A stretch of DNA of 21,316 nt from an uncultured Clostridium sp. (GTDB taxonomy: Bacteria > Bacillota > Clostridia > Lachnospirales > Lachnospiraceae): NCBI GenBank assembly GCA_934438135.1, contig CAKSBP010000051.1:1-21316 (forward strand), written 5' to 3'. Position numbers and translations under genes: made by a program. The stretch's first letter is position 1. The number at the start of each line of letters is the position of its first letter. This document shows positions 1-7,764 of this stretch, piece by piece. Below the pieces are notes generated by a model. That model did not search any database, was not told where the DNA came from, and saw nothing but the letters and a program-made list of their open reading frames with translations.

Positions 1-112
1 TTTTTAATGTGTATCCTTTTCGCTCAAAGTACTGCTGAATCTGATTTAAAAAATCTTCCTGCCTGCTCATAAATGGCCATGCAACACTTAAGAATATATT
101 CGATTTTCTCAA
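1..112 (-). CDS. Partial gene of unknown function, truncated by the left window edge
   Basis: An open frame on the minus strand runs off the left edge. It can start at TTG (112), at ATG (70), or at GTG codons slightly upstream; the frame is closed by a stop near 155. The TTG start has a G-rich stretch (GGGGGTG) just before it, and a TATAAT-like -10 box lies at 152-157. The peptide reads like real protein: a beta-strand-like NIFLSVAWPF followed by an amphipathic helix (SRQEDFLNQIQQYFERKGY), as at the start of a Rossmann-like or nucleotide-binding fold. Only about 37 residues are visible, so no family is assigned. The start codon is uncertain and the whole call rests on amino-acid texture. Confidence 0.42.
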   Translation of the reverse strand, partial: MRKSNIFLSVAWPFMSRQEDFLNQIQQYFERKGYTLK

Positions 113-194
113 GAACACCCCCAGCTTAGCATCCACGTTTATATTACTTATATTATATTCAGGTTATTGAAAGATATGTCCCAAAAAAGTCTAT

Positions 195-1007
195 TTAGGA
201 AACTTTGAGCCCAGTTAATTCTTGTATCACATCAATTTCATACGGCGGAACTAAGATTTCATATTCGTTCCTGATAATAACTGCATAATAATATGGAATC
301 ACCACACCACGACCGTAATCGGTTGTAATATAATACTGATCATAGATACTTGCATCGGATTTTATTTGATATTCCTTGTAAATACCATCATCAAAATTCA
401 TTTCTTTGTTCCATAAATCTAACGCAGCTTTTTTATCCACTTTTTCTATTGCACAAATATCTTCTAGCACAAACACAAGTTTTTTATCTTTAATTACAAA
501 ACACAAATTATTTTTCTCTCGAAATGCATATATATGTTCATTCATATACGTAACAAACTCCACATTTTCCGGCTCATATAATGTATACATAATTTCAAGC
601 TGCTTTGCGTCTTCTGGAATTCCCTGCTGCATAAAATATTCTTTCTGTGAAATGTTATCTTTTTTTTCAGATTCAGTAAATTTATCAAAGTATACAGATT
701 CCTGTAACTTATTCTTGCTATAAAAATGCAGAACAATGGCTAAAATGATGCATATAATACCAGCTATATATAACGTTTGATTTTTTAAATCCTGACCGAA
801 TCCAATTGTAATGATTCCTAAAATTCCCAAGATTGCTTTTACAAACTGCAATACCATATGCCGGATCATATTAGAAATAACCGGATCAGACTTTCTGTTT
901 GTTTTCACTTGATACGCTTGACCTGCTTGGTTTCTTTTCTCGACAAATTCTTCTCCATTTAAAATTTCCATACTGTTATGAAAATTTCTTGAAAATACAT
1001 TTTTCAT
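195..1007 (-). CDS. Two-TM membrane protein of unknown function
   Basis: A 270-residue protein I do not recognise. The first 50 residues are polar and basic. Two hydrophobic segments follow at about 52-70 and 79-96, joined by a short loop, forming a membrane hairpin. The remaining 170 residues are soluble and mixed alpha/beta, with a tyrosine-rich stretch near 220-245 and a VPPYEIDVIQELTGL tail. There are no catalytic motifs I can name. The hairpin topology suggests that both the N-terminus and the large C-terminal domain face the cytoplasm (inference). It has its own good promoter at 1061-1089, is separated from the gene upstream by a terminator, and is probably monocistronic. A palindrome between the -35 and -10 boxes may be an operator. 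Confidence 0.8.
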   Translation of the reverse strand: MKNVFSRNFHNSMEILNGEEFVEKRNQAGQAYQVKTNRKSDPVISNMIRHMVLQFVKAILGILGIITIGFGQDLKNQTLYIAGIICIILAIVLHFYSKNKLQESVYFDKFTESEKKDNISQKEYFMQQGIPEDAKQLEIMYTLYEPENVEFVTYMNEHIYAFREKNNLCFVIKDKKLVFVLEDICAIEKVDKKAALDLWNKEMNFDDGIYKEYQIKSDASIYDQYYITTDYGRGVVIPYYYAVIIRNEYEILVPPYEIDVIQELTGLKVS

Positions 1008-1060
1008 TCTGATTCCTCATATATCTTTCTAAACATTTTATTCTTTCGAACGATATTTTT

Positions 1061-1089
1061 ATTATAGCATATTTGCTATAAACTAACAA
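1061..1089 (-). promoter_or_regulatory. Sigma-A promoter with embedded palindrome, gene at 195-1007
   Basis: On the minus strand, TTGTTA (1084-1089), a 17-nt spacer and TATAAT (1061-1066), with an extended -10 (TGCTATAAT). A perfect inverted repeat TATAGCA-tatt-TGCTATA (1063-1080) lies across the spacer and -10 box and is well placed for a repressor. Confidence 0.65.
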
Positions 1090-1118
1090 AAGCGCCTGCA
1101 AAAAACGCAAACGCTTTT
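1088..1118 (-). terminator. Intrinsic terminator after the 85-aa gene
   Basis: AAAAGCG (1088-1094) pairs with CGCTTTT (1112-1118), giving a hairpin with U-rich flank about 20 nt after the stop of the gene at 1140-1397. Its left arm touches the -35 box of the next promoter. The stem is short, so strength is uncertain. Confidence 0.5.
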
Positions 1119-1139
1119 CATTTTTAATTTTATTATCTT

Positions 1140-1397
1140 CTATTCGTCAAAGTTAACTTGATACTCTCCTTCTGGTGTTTTCAGAGTTAACAATCCAAGA
1201 TTGAATTCATCATCCATAATAGTGATATTATATTCTAAAATAACATCATCTTCAAACTTAGATAACAGCAGATATGTTCCGTTTTCTTTTCCTTCGATTT
1301 GATCACATATATCATCATAAACAGCAAGACCAGAAATATCTCTTGGATAACCAGCTGCTTTTATTTTGTTTTCAATTGCTTCATATAATTCCTTCAT
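1140..1397 (-). CDS. Small acidic protein of unknown function
   Basis: 85 residues, acidic, with no signal peptide or membrane segment, so probably cytosolic. It begins with a helical MKELYEAIENKIKAAGY and continues as a strand-rich region with many Asp and Glu residues (FEDDVILEYNITIMDDEF), ending in EYQVNFDE. I do not recognise the family. The only Shine-Dalgarno candidate is a weak purine run (GAAAGAGAG) about 9 nt before the ATG. An extended -10 (TGATATACT, -10 at 1438-1443) lies just upstream, and terminators on both sides make it a single-gene unit. Nothing in the neighbourhood indicates a role. Confidence 0.72.
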   Translation of the reverse strand: MKELYEAIENKIKAAGYPRDISGLAVYDDICDQIEGKENGTYLLLSKFEDDVILEYNITIMDDEFNLGLLTLKTPEGEYQVNFDE

Positions 1398-1455
1398 AGT
1401 TTGATACTCTCTTTCTTATTTTTTTGTTTTCCTTTAAAGTATATCACAAAAAAGC

Positions 1456-1492
1456 AAAAAGAGGTCCCCAATTTCTTGGAAATCCTCCTTTT
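1456..1492 (-). terminator. Intrinsic terminator after the chemoreceptor gene
   Basis: On the minus strand, an AAAAGGAGG arm pairs with CCTCTTTTT around an inner CCAA/TTGG stem, and is followed by T-rich sequence. It lies about 35 nt after the chemoreceptor stop at 1528. Confidence 0.7.
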
Positions 1493-1527
1493 CTTACAAT
1501 TTTATTATGTATACTCTATGAATTGTC

Positions 1528-2370
1528 TTAGATCTCTTCTGCAAAAATATTCAGTTCTTTTGCATTTTCCTGAAGATTTTCAATTCCTGTCTTAATATTC
1601 TGCAGACCGTTAATCTGATTTTCCAGAAGATCATTCGAACACTGGAATCGGTCATAAATTTCATCAATGGAGTTCTTAATAGAATTCAGTACATCGTTAA
1701 TCTCCGTCAAAGACTGTTTAGTAGATTCCGAAAGCTTACGGATTTCGGTTGCAACAACACTAAAGCCCTCGCCTGCTTTACCTGCTCTTGCGGATTCAAT
1801 CGATGCATTTAGACCAAGCAGATTCGTTCTTCGTGTAACACTGTTGATAAATTTAAGAATATCATCCGTCTTTTTATAGTTATCCCGTGTTATTTTTATG
1901 TAATCTTCAATGCTTTCATTCGTCTCATTAATTTGTACAAATACATCTGTCATTCCTTTGACATTGGTAGACATACCATTCAATGACTCAGCAATCGAGT
2001 TGGATAAATTAGAAATTTTATTTACCTTTTCAATTTTATCAATGCTCATACTGATAACCATGGTTCCTGCAATCTCCCCGTCTTCAAATATTGGAACTCC
2101 TACCGTTCTTACTGGAAAACCAAATACTTTCTCTGGAACGATAATATCAATGACTTCTTTCTTATGAAGACATACATCTGCAGCGGAACCTTCTGGAATC
2201 GCATCTCCTGCTTTAAAGTTAATCTTTAGTGTATCCGTGTTCTGCACAAAAAGAAATTTTTTAGTATTTGATATTGTAAATCCAACATTTTCCCCAAAAT
2301 AATATTTAAAATAAGGAACCATGTTATAAAAGGACTCCATAAGTGTATTGTCCGAAATTTGATTTATCAT
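1528..2370 (-). CDS. Soluble methyl-accepting chemotaxis-type signal transducer
   Basis: 280 residues from the ATG at 2370, chosen because GGGAGG lies 8 nt before it; a longer frame to 2463 has no RBS. There is no membrane segment, so it is a cytosolic receptor. Residues 1-115 form a globular sensor-like domain (FTISNTKKFLFVQ... VGVPIFEDGEIAGTMVIS), typical of a PAS/cache-type fold that binds a small ligand; the ligand is unknown. Residues 120-280 are a coiled-coil MCP signalling domain with the conserved hairpin tip at about 180-213 (TNLLGLNASIESARAG, then GFSVVATEIRKLSE), which in the family contacts CheA and CheW. The domain is shorter than in transmembrane MCPs, like the B. subtilis YfmS class. 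No che or flagellar gene is nearby, so the output partner is not shown here. Confidence 0.9.
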   Translation of the reverse strand: MINQISDNTLMESFYNMVPYFKYYFGENVGFTISNTKKFLFVQNTDTLKINFKAGDAIPEGSAADVCLHKKEVIDIIVPEKVFGFPVRTVGVPIFEDGEIAGTMVISMSIDKIEKVNKISNLSNSIAESLNGMSTNVKGMTDVFVQINETNESIEDYIKITRDNYKKTDDILKFINSVTRRTNLLGLNASIESARAGKAGEGFSVVATEIRKLSESTKQSLTEINDVLNSIKNSIDEIYDRFQCSNDLLENQINGLQNIKTGIENLQENAKELNIFAEEI

Positions 2371-2411
2371 TCGTAATACCTCCCGTTTAATTTTTTCTAA
2401 TTCATTATGTA

Positions 2412-2440
2412 TAAATAAAGGGGTCTTCTTAATGTGACAA
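2412..2440 (-). promoter_or_regulatory. Weak candidate promoter of the chemoreceptor gene
   Basis: TTGTCA (2435-2440), 17 nt, TATTTA (2412-2417), lying between the preceding terminator and the RBS. The -35 box is good and the -10 box is poor. Confidence 0.3.
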
Positions 2441-2445
2441 GATGC

Positions 2446-2482
2446 AAAAAGCAGAAGACACATTTAAAAGTCAGTCTTCTGC
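2446..2482 (-). terminator. Intrinsic terminator of the Tp47-like/FMN operon
   Basis: A perfect 9-bp stem, GCAGAAGAC with GTCTTCTGC (2474-2482 and 2451-2459), a 14-nt loop, then TTTTT on the minus strand. It lies 62 nt after the stop at 2545. Confidence 0.8.
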
Positions 2483-2544
2483 GTATATTTTGTATAAAAC
2501 TATTTTAACACTATCTGCCCTATGATTCAATTACATGTTTGATA

Positions 2545-3612
2545 TTATTTATTCTTTGCCTGTTCCAGTGCATGATTTACAGCTGCCAAAATTCCCTTGG
2601 AGCTATAAGTTGCACCACTGACAGCGTCCAAATCAACAGATTGACTTTCTATAATTGCATCTAACAGGCCGTTTTCTGCCTGGAAAAAAAATGCTTCATC
2701 ATCCTGATAGTCCAGAACAGAAATGCTTTCGATTTCATCATTTACAATGGTAACTTCTACTTTTGTATTTCCTTTGAAGCCATAACCTTCTCCAATCCAT
2801 ACACCATCCTGATAAGTCATTTTTTCCTTTGAAGCAGCCAAATTTTTCGCACTGCTTTTTATAGAAATGCAGGTTAACGGAATACATACGACTGCAATCA
2901 ATACAACTCCACAAACAAAGGCTGTCTTTCCAATGTCTCTAGATTTCTTACGAATCAGATATTTACGCATTCGAAGAGTTCCATAGATACCAAAAACCAG
3001 AGTGTAAATTAAGAAATCAAAGAGATACTTTTTACTTCCCTCCATTAGCTGCGGCACATATAGAAGTGCAACATGTATATAAATCAGGCCATAAAACAGA
3101 TAGGACCATCTCTGAAATTTTTTCCACCTTCCACCTGTCATTTTCTTTCTAACAGATGGGAAAGACGTTATAGTAAGCGGAATCAGTAGAATCACTAAAA
3201 CTACTGATACAATAGCAGCCAGAAGCTGATTCGTCCGAAGAATTCCTGGCTGTGTAAACAACGCCACATAATAATATTTTCCATAACTGATATTATGAAT
3301 GAAAATCATAAATGCACCCATAATGGCAAAATCACGACGATTAGTCATAAGCATACGCTGGAATTTTGATTTTGGAGGCATTACAATAGCATACATGACC
3401 AGTACGAACAATGCTGTTGCAATTGTTCCTCGTTTTAGATAATCACGAAATATCGGTACCAGAAGCACTGGTATCTGTTCCTCCGGCAGGAATACAACCA
3501 GTGCAGATACGGCAATACTGATGCCGTACCATACTTTGGGATATTTCCTTATATTTTTTTCAAATGCAAATCCAAAAACTAAACAAACTACAATGGATAT
3601 TAATAACTTCAT
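2545..3612 (-). CDS. Membrane protein with ferric-reductase-like heme domain and FMN-binding domain
   Basis: 355 residues. Multiple membrane spans fill residues 1-250. Two spans contain histidines (H106 in FIHNISYGKYY, H180 in FYGLIYIHVALLY) in a context like the YedZ/MsrQ and ferric-reductase-like membrane domain, which binds b-type heme. Residues 265-350 form an extracytoplasmic FMN-binding domain ending in DAVSGATYSSKGILAAVNHA. The Thr of SGAT (T335) is the residue to which ApbE attaches FMN in this family (established knowledge). The expected role is moving electrons across the membrane to an extracytoplasmic acceptor. It starts 15 nt after the stop of the Tp47-like lipoprotein, with AGAGG before the ATG, so the two are one operon. 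No apbE lies in the window. The heme ligands are inferred by eye. Confidence 0.85.
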   Translation of the reverse strand: MKLLISIVVCLVFGFAFEKNIRKYPKVWYGISIAVSALVVFLPEEQIPVLLVPIFRDYLKRGTIATALFVLVMYAIVMPPKSKFQRMLMTNRRDFAIMGAFMIFIHNISYGKYYYVALFTQPGILRTNQLLAAIVSVVLVILLIPLTITSFPSVRKKMTGGRWKKFQRWSYLFYGLIYIHVALLYVPQLMEGSKKYLFDFLIYTLVFGIYGTLRMRKYLIRKKSRDIGKTAFVCGVVLIAVVCIPLTCISIKSSAKNLAASKEKMTYQDGVWIGEGYGFKGNTKVEVTIVNDEIESISVLDYQDDEAFFFQAENGLLDAIIESQSVDLDAVSGATYSSKGILAAVNHALEQAKNK

Positions 3613-3627
3613 AAGAACCTCTTTCTA

Positions 3628-5082
3628 TTACTCTTTGCAAATACTGAAAGAAACCGATGGATACCCCGCAGCATCCAGCGAGATATCATAGGAACCGTTT
3701 TTTTCAAATATGGCAGTTTCCTCTCCGTGTCTGCTAATAACAGCGTCCATGTTAATGCTTCCGTCTTCGTTAAAGATAACACTTCCCAGATTCATTCCAT
3801 TCAAAGGATTTCCATTAATCATAACAGCTGTGATTCCGGATATATAATCGGAAACCGTAATACCCTTTTCATTTTCAACAAGCTTTAATATTCCATCTTT
3901 AAAAGAAACCGCATTATCTGCAAGCTCAGATAATATCAGGCAGGAAACTTTTAAATCAGCGTATTTCTTATCAGAGAATATAATAGAATACTGCCCTGGT
4001 TTTAAATCGGAATTTAAGGTTACAATATTATTTTCCATGCTGTAAGTTCCAGATTCCATGGAGACACGGTTCTTTACTACATCACTGATTGTATAACTAC
4101 TATCTTCTGGAACATTTTGTTCTACTGGAATCTTTGTTCCATCTAAATTATACGCTTCTGTTTCAGTACAGGATGCAGAGTATTTGTCTGCTAGCTGTTC
4201 TTTTACAAATAGAGAAGTTTCGATTACAATATCATCCTGATTGGACAGTAAGTATGTAATCTTTGTAATTGTTTTGCCCTCAATATCTTTGAATCTTTCA
4301 TATCCTGCCACATTTTCATGAGGATCAACAAACTCTTTTACAGAGAATGCAAGTTCGGACGCCTGAAGCCAGATATTATCTTCATGCTGTAATCCATAAA
4401 GAGCTCCGTCTTCTGTCTCAAAAATCACACCCTGTACATCTGCTGTGCTGACTTTTAATCCTTCTAAAGAAACGGCGTAATTTCCCCAAGGAGAAGTCGT
4501 TGTAATACTGGCTGTAATATTTTCACCTTTTACTGTATTACCAACTGTTTTACTCAATGTTCCATCGGAATTAATTACTTTATATTCTTCTGGTACTTCT
4601 TCTGTAACAGTATCCAATCTGTTTACCAATTCAATTAATTTATTGCTGCATTCTGTTCCATTTTTAGAGGCTTTTACTACATCATCATAAAGTGATTTTG
4701 AAATTGCTACATTTACATTGGAAGGACCAAGAATGTTAATGCCGTTTTCAGATTCTTCTGTAAATGCTGCTTCAAAAGCCTGAGATTTCTGTGTGGTAGC
4801 AGAAGTTACTGCATCATACATACCTTCTTTGGTATACCCTGCTTCTTCTACTGCATTCGCTGCATCATATTTTCCTGTCGCTGCTTCTGGCTCTGGTTCA
4901 ATCTGATTTAATTCCCCGTAGTAATAATCTGCATAAGAAAGATCCAATGTTCCGTAATAATAGTCGCTAGATGATTCCGAAGTTTCTGTTTTGGAAGTTT
5001 TATCTGTACCTCCGCATCCAGTAATACTTACTGATGCAATCATACCTGCCATAAATAATGCCAGTGTCTTTTTATTCTTCAT
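3628..5082 (-). CDS. Lipoprotein homologous to treponemal Tp47 (penicillin-binding lipoprotein)
   Basis: 484 residues from the ATG at 5082, which has GGAGG 5-6 nt upstream; an upstream in-frame ATG at 5094 overlaps that RBS. A lipoprotein signal ends in SITGC with the lipidated Cys at 23, followed by a Ser/Thr/Lys linker. Residues 41-58 contain YYYGTLDLSYADYYYGEL, then GMYDAVTSAT near 88-96. This closely follows the N-terminus of Treponema pallidum Tp47 as I remember it (YATLSYADYWAGEL ... GMFDAVSRAT). The rest is beta-rich, fitting the multi-domain Tp47 architecture. Tp47 binds penicillin and has been reported as a carboxypeptidase; whether this homolog does so is unknown. It is co-transcribed with the heme/FMN membrane protein, which suggests a redox or metal role rather than a cell-wall one (inference). 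Confidence 0.82.
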   Translation of the reverse strand: MKNKKTLALFMAGMIASVSITGCGGTDKTSKTETSESSSDYYYGTLDLSYADYYYGELNQIEPEPEAATGKYDAANAVEEAGYTKEGMYDAVTSATTQKSQAFEAAFTEESENGINILGPSNVNVAISKSLYDDVVKASKNGTECSNKLIELVNRLDTVTEEVPEEYKVINSDGTLSKTVGNTVKGENITASITTTSPWGNYAVSLEGLKVSTADVQGVIFETEDGALYGLQHEDNIWLQASELAFSVKEFVDPHENVAGYERFKDIEGKTITKITYLLSNQDDIVIETSLFVKEQLADKYSASCTETEAYNLDGTKIPVEQNVPEDSSYTISDVVKNRVSMESGTYSMENNIVTLNSDLKPGQYSIIFSDKKYADLKVSCLILSELADNAVSFKDGILKLVENEKGITVSDYISGITAVMINGNPLNGMNLGSVIFNEDGSINMDAVISRHGEETAIFEKNGSYDISLDAAGYPSVSFSICKE

Positions 5083-5148
5083 ATGTTCCTCCATATAATT
5101 AAATATAATAAAGTTTTATCTTTGGTTAGTTGTGTCTAACGTTTACGT

Positions 5149-5177
5149 ATGATACAGGAATTTCAAAGAAAAAGCAA
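5149..5177 (-). promoter_or_regulatory. Promoter of the Tp47-like/FMN operon
   Basis: TTGCTT (5172-5177), 17-nt spacer, TATCAT (5149-5154). The leader is about 60 nt and contains a small dyad, GTTAG-acacaa-CTAAC, near the expected start point. Confidence 0.5.
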
Positions 5178-5217
5178 GCATCTTATTGGCTATAAATTCT
5201 CAATAAACAACAAATTC

Positions 5218-5257
5218 AAAAAAGCTCTCAACTGCATTTACAATTGAGAGCTTTTTT
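5218..5257 (-). terminator. Strong terminator after the LTA-synthase-family gene
   Basis: A 14-bp perfect stem, AAAAAAGCTCTCAA (5218-5231) with TTGAGAGCTTTTTT (5244-5257), reads as a terminator on both strands. It lies 10 nt after the stop at 5268. Confidence 0.92.
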
Positions 5258-5267
5258 CTTAATTTAT

Positions 5268-7397
5268 TTATTCAGTTACAGCTTCTTCCGTCTCAGAAGC
5301 CTGTGCTGCATTTGGGTCAGAATAAACAATTTCATTGGAACTTCTAAAAATAGTATCTTCAGAACCAAGCTGATTTACTACAATGGTATCACCATCTTTC
5401 AGAAATTCTGCTTTTACCGTAAGCATTGTATCAGTCAGGAATTTGGTAGATACTTTTTTGCCATTTACAAAAACTTTACTCCATTTTGTAAAATTAGAAC
5501 CAGATATGGTTATTGTATCTTCATCCGGTGTTGGATATACGTTATCAATATTAACGTCTTCGACACCCATTATTATATCTGTAGCTGGGTACAAATCTTC
5601 TCCATGATAAGCGTACCGTTTTCCGTACAAAATGTCATACTGAAGATTTTCCAGTCCGTCAGAGGTTTCTTCCTTCTGTGCAGCGTTCAGTTTCTTATTC
5701 AAATAGTTCTGTTCATAAGTAAAAACAGTTCCTTCATGAATACCAAGCTGATTCGTTGTATTCGCAAGAAGTTCATAAGCCTTTAGGTCTGCATCTTCTT
5801 TTTTCAGTCCAAAGTTATTCCATGTTACATATTTTGTCTTGAAAATATCATGTGACTTCATGTCGGAATTTTCCAGTCCCATGGTTGGAAGATGATCTCC
5901 AAAGAAGACAACCATAGTATTTTCATCTCTTTTAGAAAGCATATCTATCAGATTCTTGATAAATTTATCTACTTCATGAATCATATTCACATAATATTCC
6001 CATTGATTATCTTCCGATGGGCTGTCACCGCCGGACACTTTGATTTCTGGATTCTCCAGTATTTTTTCCGTTGGATAGTCTCCATGACCCTGAACGGTAA
6101 TCGTATAAACAAGATCAGACTGATTCGGTGTAGCATCTAATGCTTTTTCTGTCTCGCTAATCAGAATATTATCTGTTGGCCAGTCACCTAATGGTGTATA
6201 TTCCTGAATATTCATCAATTCCTTACTTGTAAAGCTGTCAAATCCCATCATAGAAAATGCATTAGCACGGCTATAAAAATTACCACCATTGTTGTGTACA
6301 ACATGGGTACCATATCCAATTTTAGATAAATTAGAAGCAATACTTTCACAATTCGTTTTCTTTAAAATTGTCTTATATGGGTATTCACCAGTGCCAAAAT
6401 ACTGCATGCTCATACCAGTTAAGACTTCGAATTCACTGTTTGCAGTTCCTGCACCAACAACCGGCACAGTTAAGTACCCAGATGTATATTTTTTCTCTAA
6501 TTGGTGAAAATTAGGTACTGGGTCTTCTGATAAATTCAGGTTATTAAATTCTGTTGGATCCATAAAAGATTCCAGCAGAACCACGATGATATTGGGATCA
6601 TCTTTATTCGTTGTTTTCTTTTGTTCACTTTCATTTAATAACGTTTCTATCTTTTCCTCAGAATAATCAGATGGCTTCTTCATACCACGGTCGACAACAC
6701 TGGTCGAAAATCCGTAAACGAAACCATAATTCTCATATCCCTGGGCGATATTTGAAAAATAGGAATCCAGAATATTGGAGTTCTGTGCTGCTTTTGTTGT
6801 AATTGGCAGCATGAAAAACAATCCGGCAACTAAAATCGGAGTCATAACTGCACGTCTAGAGCCCTGGAACTTCGGTCCTTTTACAAAAAGGAGAATACAA
6901 AGTATCAGAAATAGTGCAACAACACTTACAACCATAACTGCCTGTGTCGTGGTAAAATACTTCGTATTACTCATAGACAGTAAATCCTGAATACATTTTA
7001 AATCCGTATATCCAAACGGTGTTACTCGCTTTGCAAGCACTAATCCGTTTACTGTTCCTAAAAACAGCCAGAATCCACTAATAAATACTCTGGCAAACAA
7101 TCTTCGCCGAATCAGGTAAACCAGCGATAAAGATGCAAATATAATAAAAGAATTATAAATATATGCCTTTGTATGCTCATCCGCAAATGAAAATGCAGAT
7201 GGAAAAGAACGTCTGGATATACATTCAATTATAAAACAAAGCAGGCATGACAATACTATATGGAATAGTAATGAATATTTATTAAAAATCCGAACCGCCT
7301 TATCTATTCTCGCCTGCTGTTCTGGACGAATCGGTTTCTTTTCCCTTCTAGGGATGTGTCTGGTCAAGTCTTTTAATCTATGTGTAATAGATTTCAC
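5268..7397 (-). CDS. LTA-synthase-family sulfatase-fold enzyme with C-terminal IPT-like domain
   Basis: 709 residues from a GTG at 7397, preceded by GGAGG. Residues 1-40 are cytoplasmic and basic. Five membrane spans lie at about 40-60, 78-96, 103-122, 152-172 and 183-203, followed by a large extracellular sulfatase-fold domain. The family's active-site pattern is present: E276 (NIIVVLLES), nucleophile T318 (GTANSEFEV), R377 (NFYSR), H438 (VQGHGDYP) and D501-H502 (FFGDHLP). These enzymes transfer glycerol-phosphate from phosphatidylglycerol, or related phospho-groups, to surface polymers. After about residue 605 there is a strand-rich extension (VYPTPDEDTITISGSNFTKWS ... VFVNGKKV) resembling an IPT/TIG domain, which standard LtaS lacks. 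The exact acceptor is unknown. It is a single-gene unit with its own promoter and terminator. Confidence 0.9.
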   Translation of the reverse strand: MKSITHRLKDLTRHIPRREKKPIRPEQQARIDKAVRIFNKYSLLFHIVLSCLLCFIIECISRRSFPSAFSFADEHTKAYIYNSFIIFASLSLVYLIRRRLFARVFISGFWLFLGTVNGLVLAKRVTPFGYTDLKCIQDLLSMSNTKYFTTTQAVMVVSVVALFLILCILLFVKGPKFQGSRRAVMTPILVAGLFFMLPITTKAAQNSNILDSYFSNIAQGYENYGFVYGFSTSVVDRGMKKPSDYSEEKIETLLNESEQKKTTNKDDPNIIVVLLESFMDPTEFNNLNLSEDPVPNFHQLEKKYTSGYLTVPVVGAGTANSEFEVLTGMSMQYFGTGEYPYKTILKKTNCESIASNLSKIGYGTHVVHNNGGNFYSRANAFSMMGFDSFTSKELMNIQEYTPLGDWPTDNILISETEKALDATPNQSDLVYTITVQGHGDYPTEKILENPEIKVSGGDSPSEDNQWEYYVNMIHEVDKFIKNLIDMLSKRDENTMVVFFGDHLPTMGLENSDMKSHDIFKTKYVTWNNFGLKKEDADLKAYELLANTTNQLGIHEGTVFTYEQNYLNKKLNAAQKEETSDGLENLQYDILYGKRYAYHGEDLYPATDIIMGVEDVNIDNVYPTPDEDTITISGSNFTKWSKVFVNGKKVSTKFLTDTMLTVKAEFLKDGDTIVVNQLGSEDTIFRSSNEIVYSDPNAAQASETEEAVTE

Positions 7398-7638
7398 AAG
7401 TTTTTCCTCCTACAGACAAAAACAGACGTATTCTTAAAGTAATACGTAAGTTCCTGTTAATCCAGCGAACGAATCGCATATTAATTTTTCAATTCTTAGC
7501 ATATATCGTGTGTGAGAAAAAATCAATGGTAATCTCATCTAAAATTTTACCCGAATTTTACCTAAAAACTTTCAAAATAGATAAAAATGCTGGAATAGCC
7601 ATATAAATCTGCCGCTCTATAGGCACCAGCTTTATATC
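7398..7638 (-). ncRNA. Long structured 5' leader of the LTA-synthase-family gene
   Basis: About 235 nt separate the predicted start point (near 7632) from the GTG. The very 5' end can fold into a stem at 7589-7630: GCTGG with CCAGC outside, GCC(t)ATA with TATGGC inside, and a 14-nt loop. A 14-codon frame, MAIPAFLSILKVFR (7558-7602), begins inside this stem but lacks a good RBS. The rest of the leader is AT-rich with no recognised riboswitch. This accounts for most of the gene-free stretch 7398-7764. Confidence 0.35.
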
Positions 7639-7667
7639 ATTATACACCCGATAAGAGAAAAAAAGAA
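7639..7667 (-). promoter_or_regulatory. Extended -10 promoter of the LTA-synthase-family gene
   Basis: TGTATAAT on the minus strand (TATAAT at 7639-7644, TG at 7645-7646). The -35 position (TTCTTT, 7662-7667) is weak, but the perfect -10 with an adjacent TG supports it. Confidence 0.5.
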
Positions 7668-7693
7668 GGAAAAGTTCTTTTACTAATTCGACA

Positions 7694-7719
7694 AAAAGAC
7701 CAGCGTTCTACGCTGGCCG
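7694..7719 (-). terminator. Terminator after the small secreted protein gene
   Basis: CCAGCG-tagaa-CGCTGG followed by TCTTTTTG on the minus strand, about 45 nt after the stop at 7765. Confidence 0.85.
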
Positions 7720-7764
7720 GGATAAATATCTTTTCTTTTTGTAGGTTATTGTGTCTGCTTTAAA

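Noticed and set aside
406..723. 105-aa plus-strand open frame
   Set aside because: Antisense shadow of the two-TM protein gene, Ser/Phe-rich, no promoter or RBS.
5244..5786. 180-aa plus-strand open frame
   Set aside because: Antisense to the LTA-synthase-family gene; Phe/Ile/Arg-rich shadow with no RBS, and it crosses the terminator.
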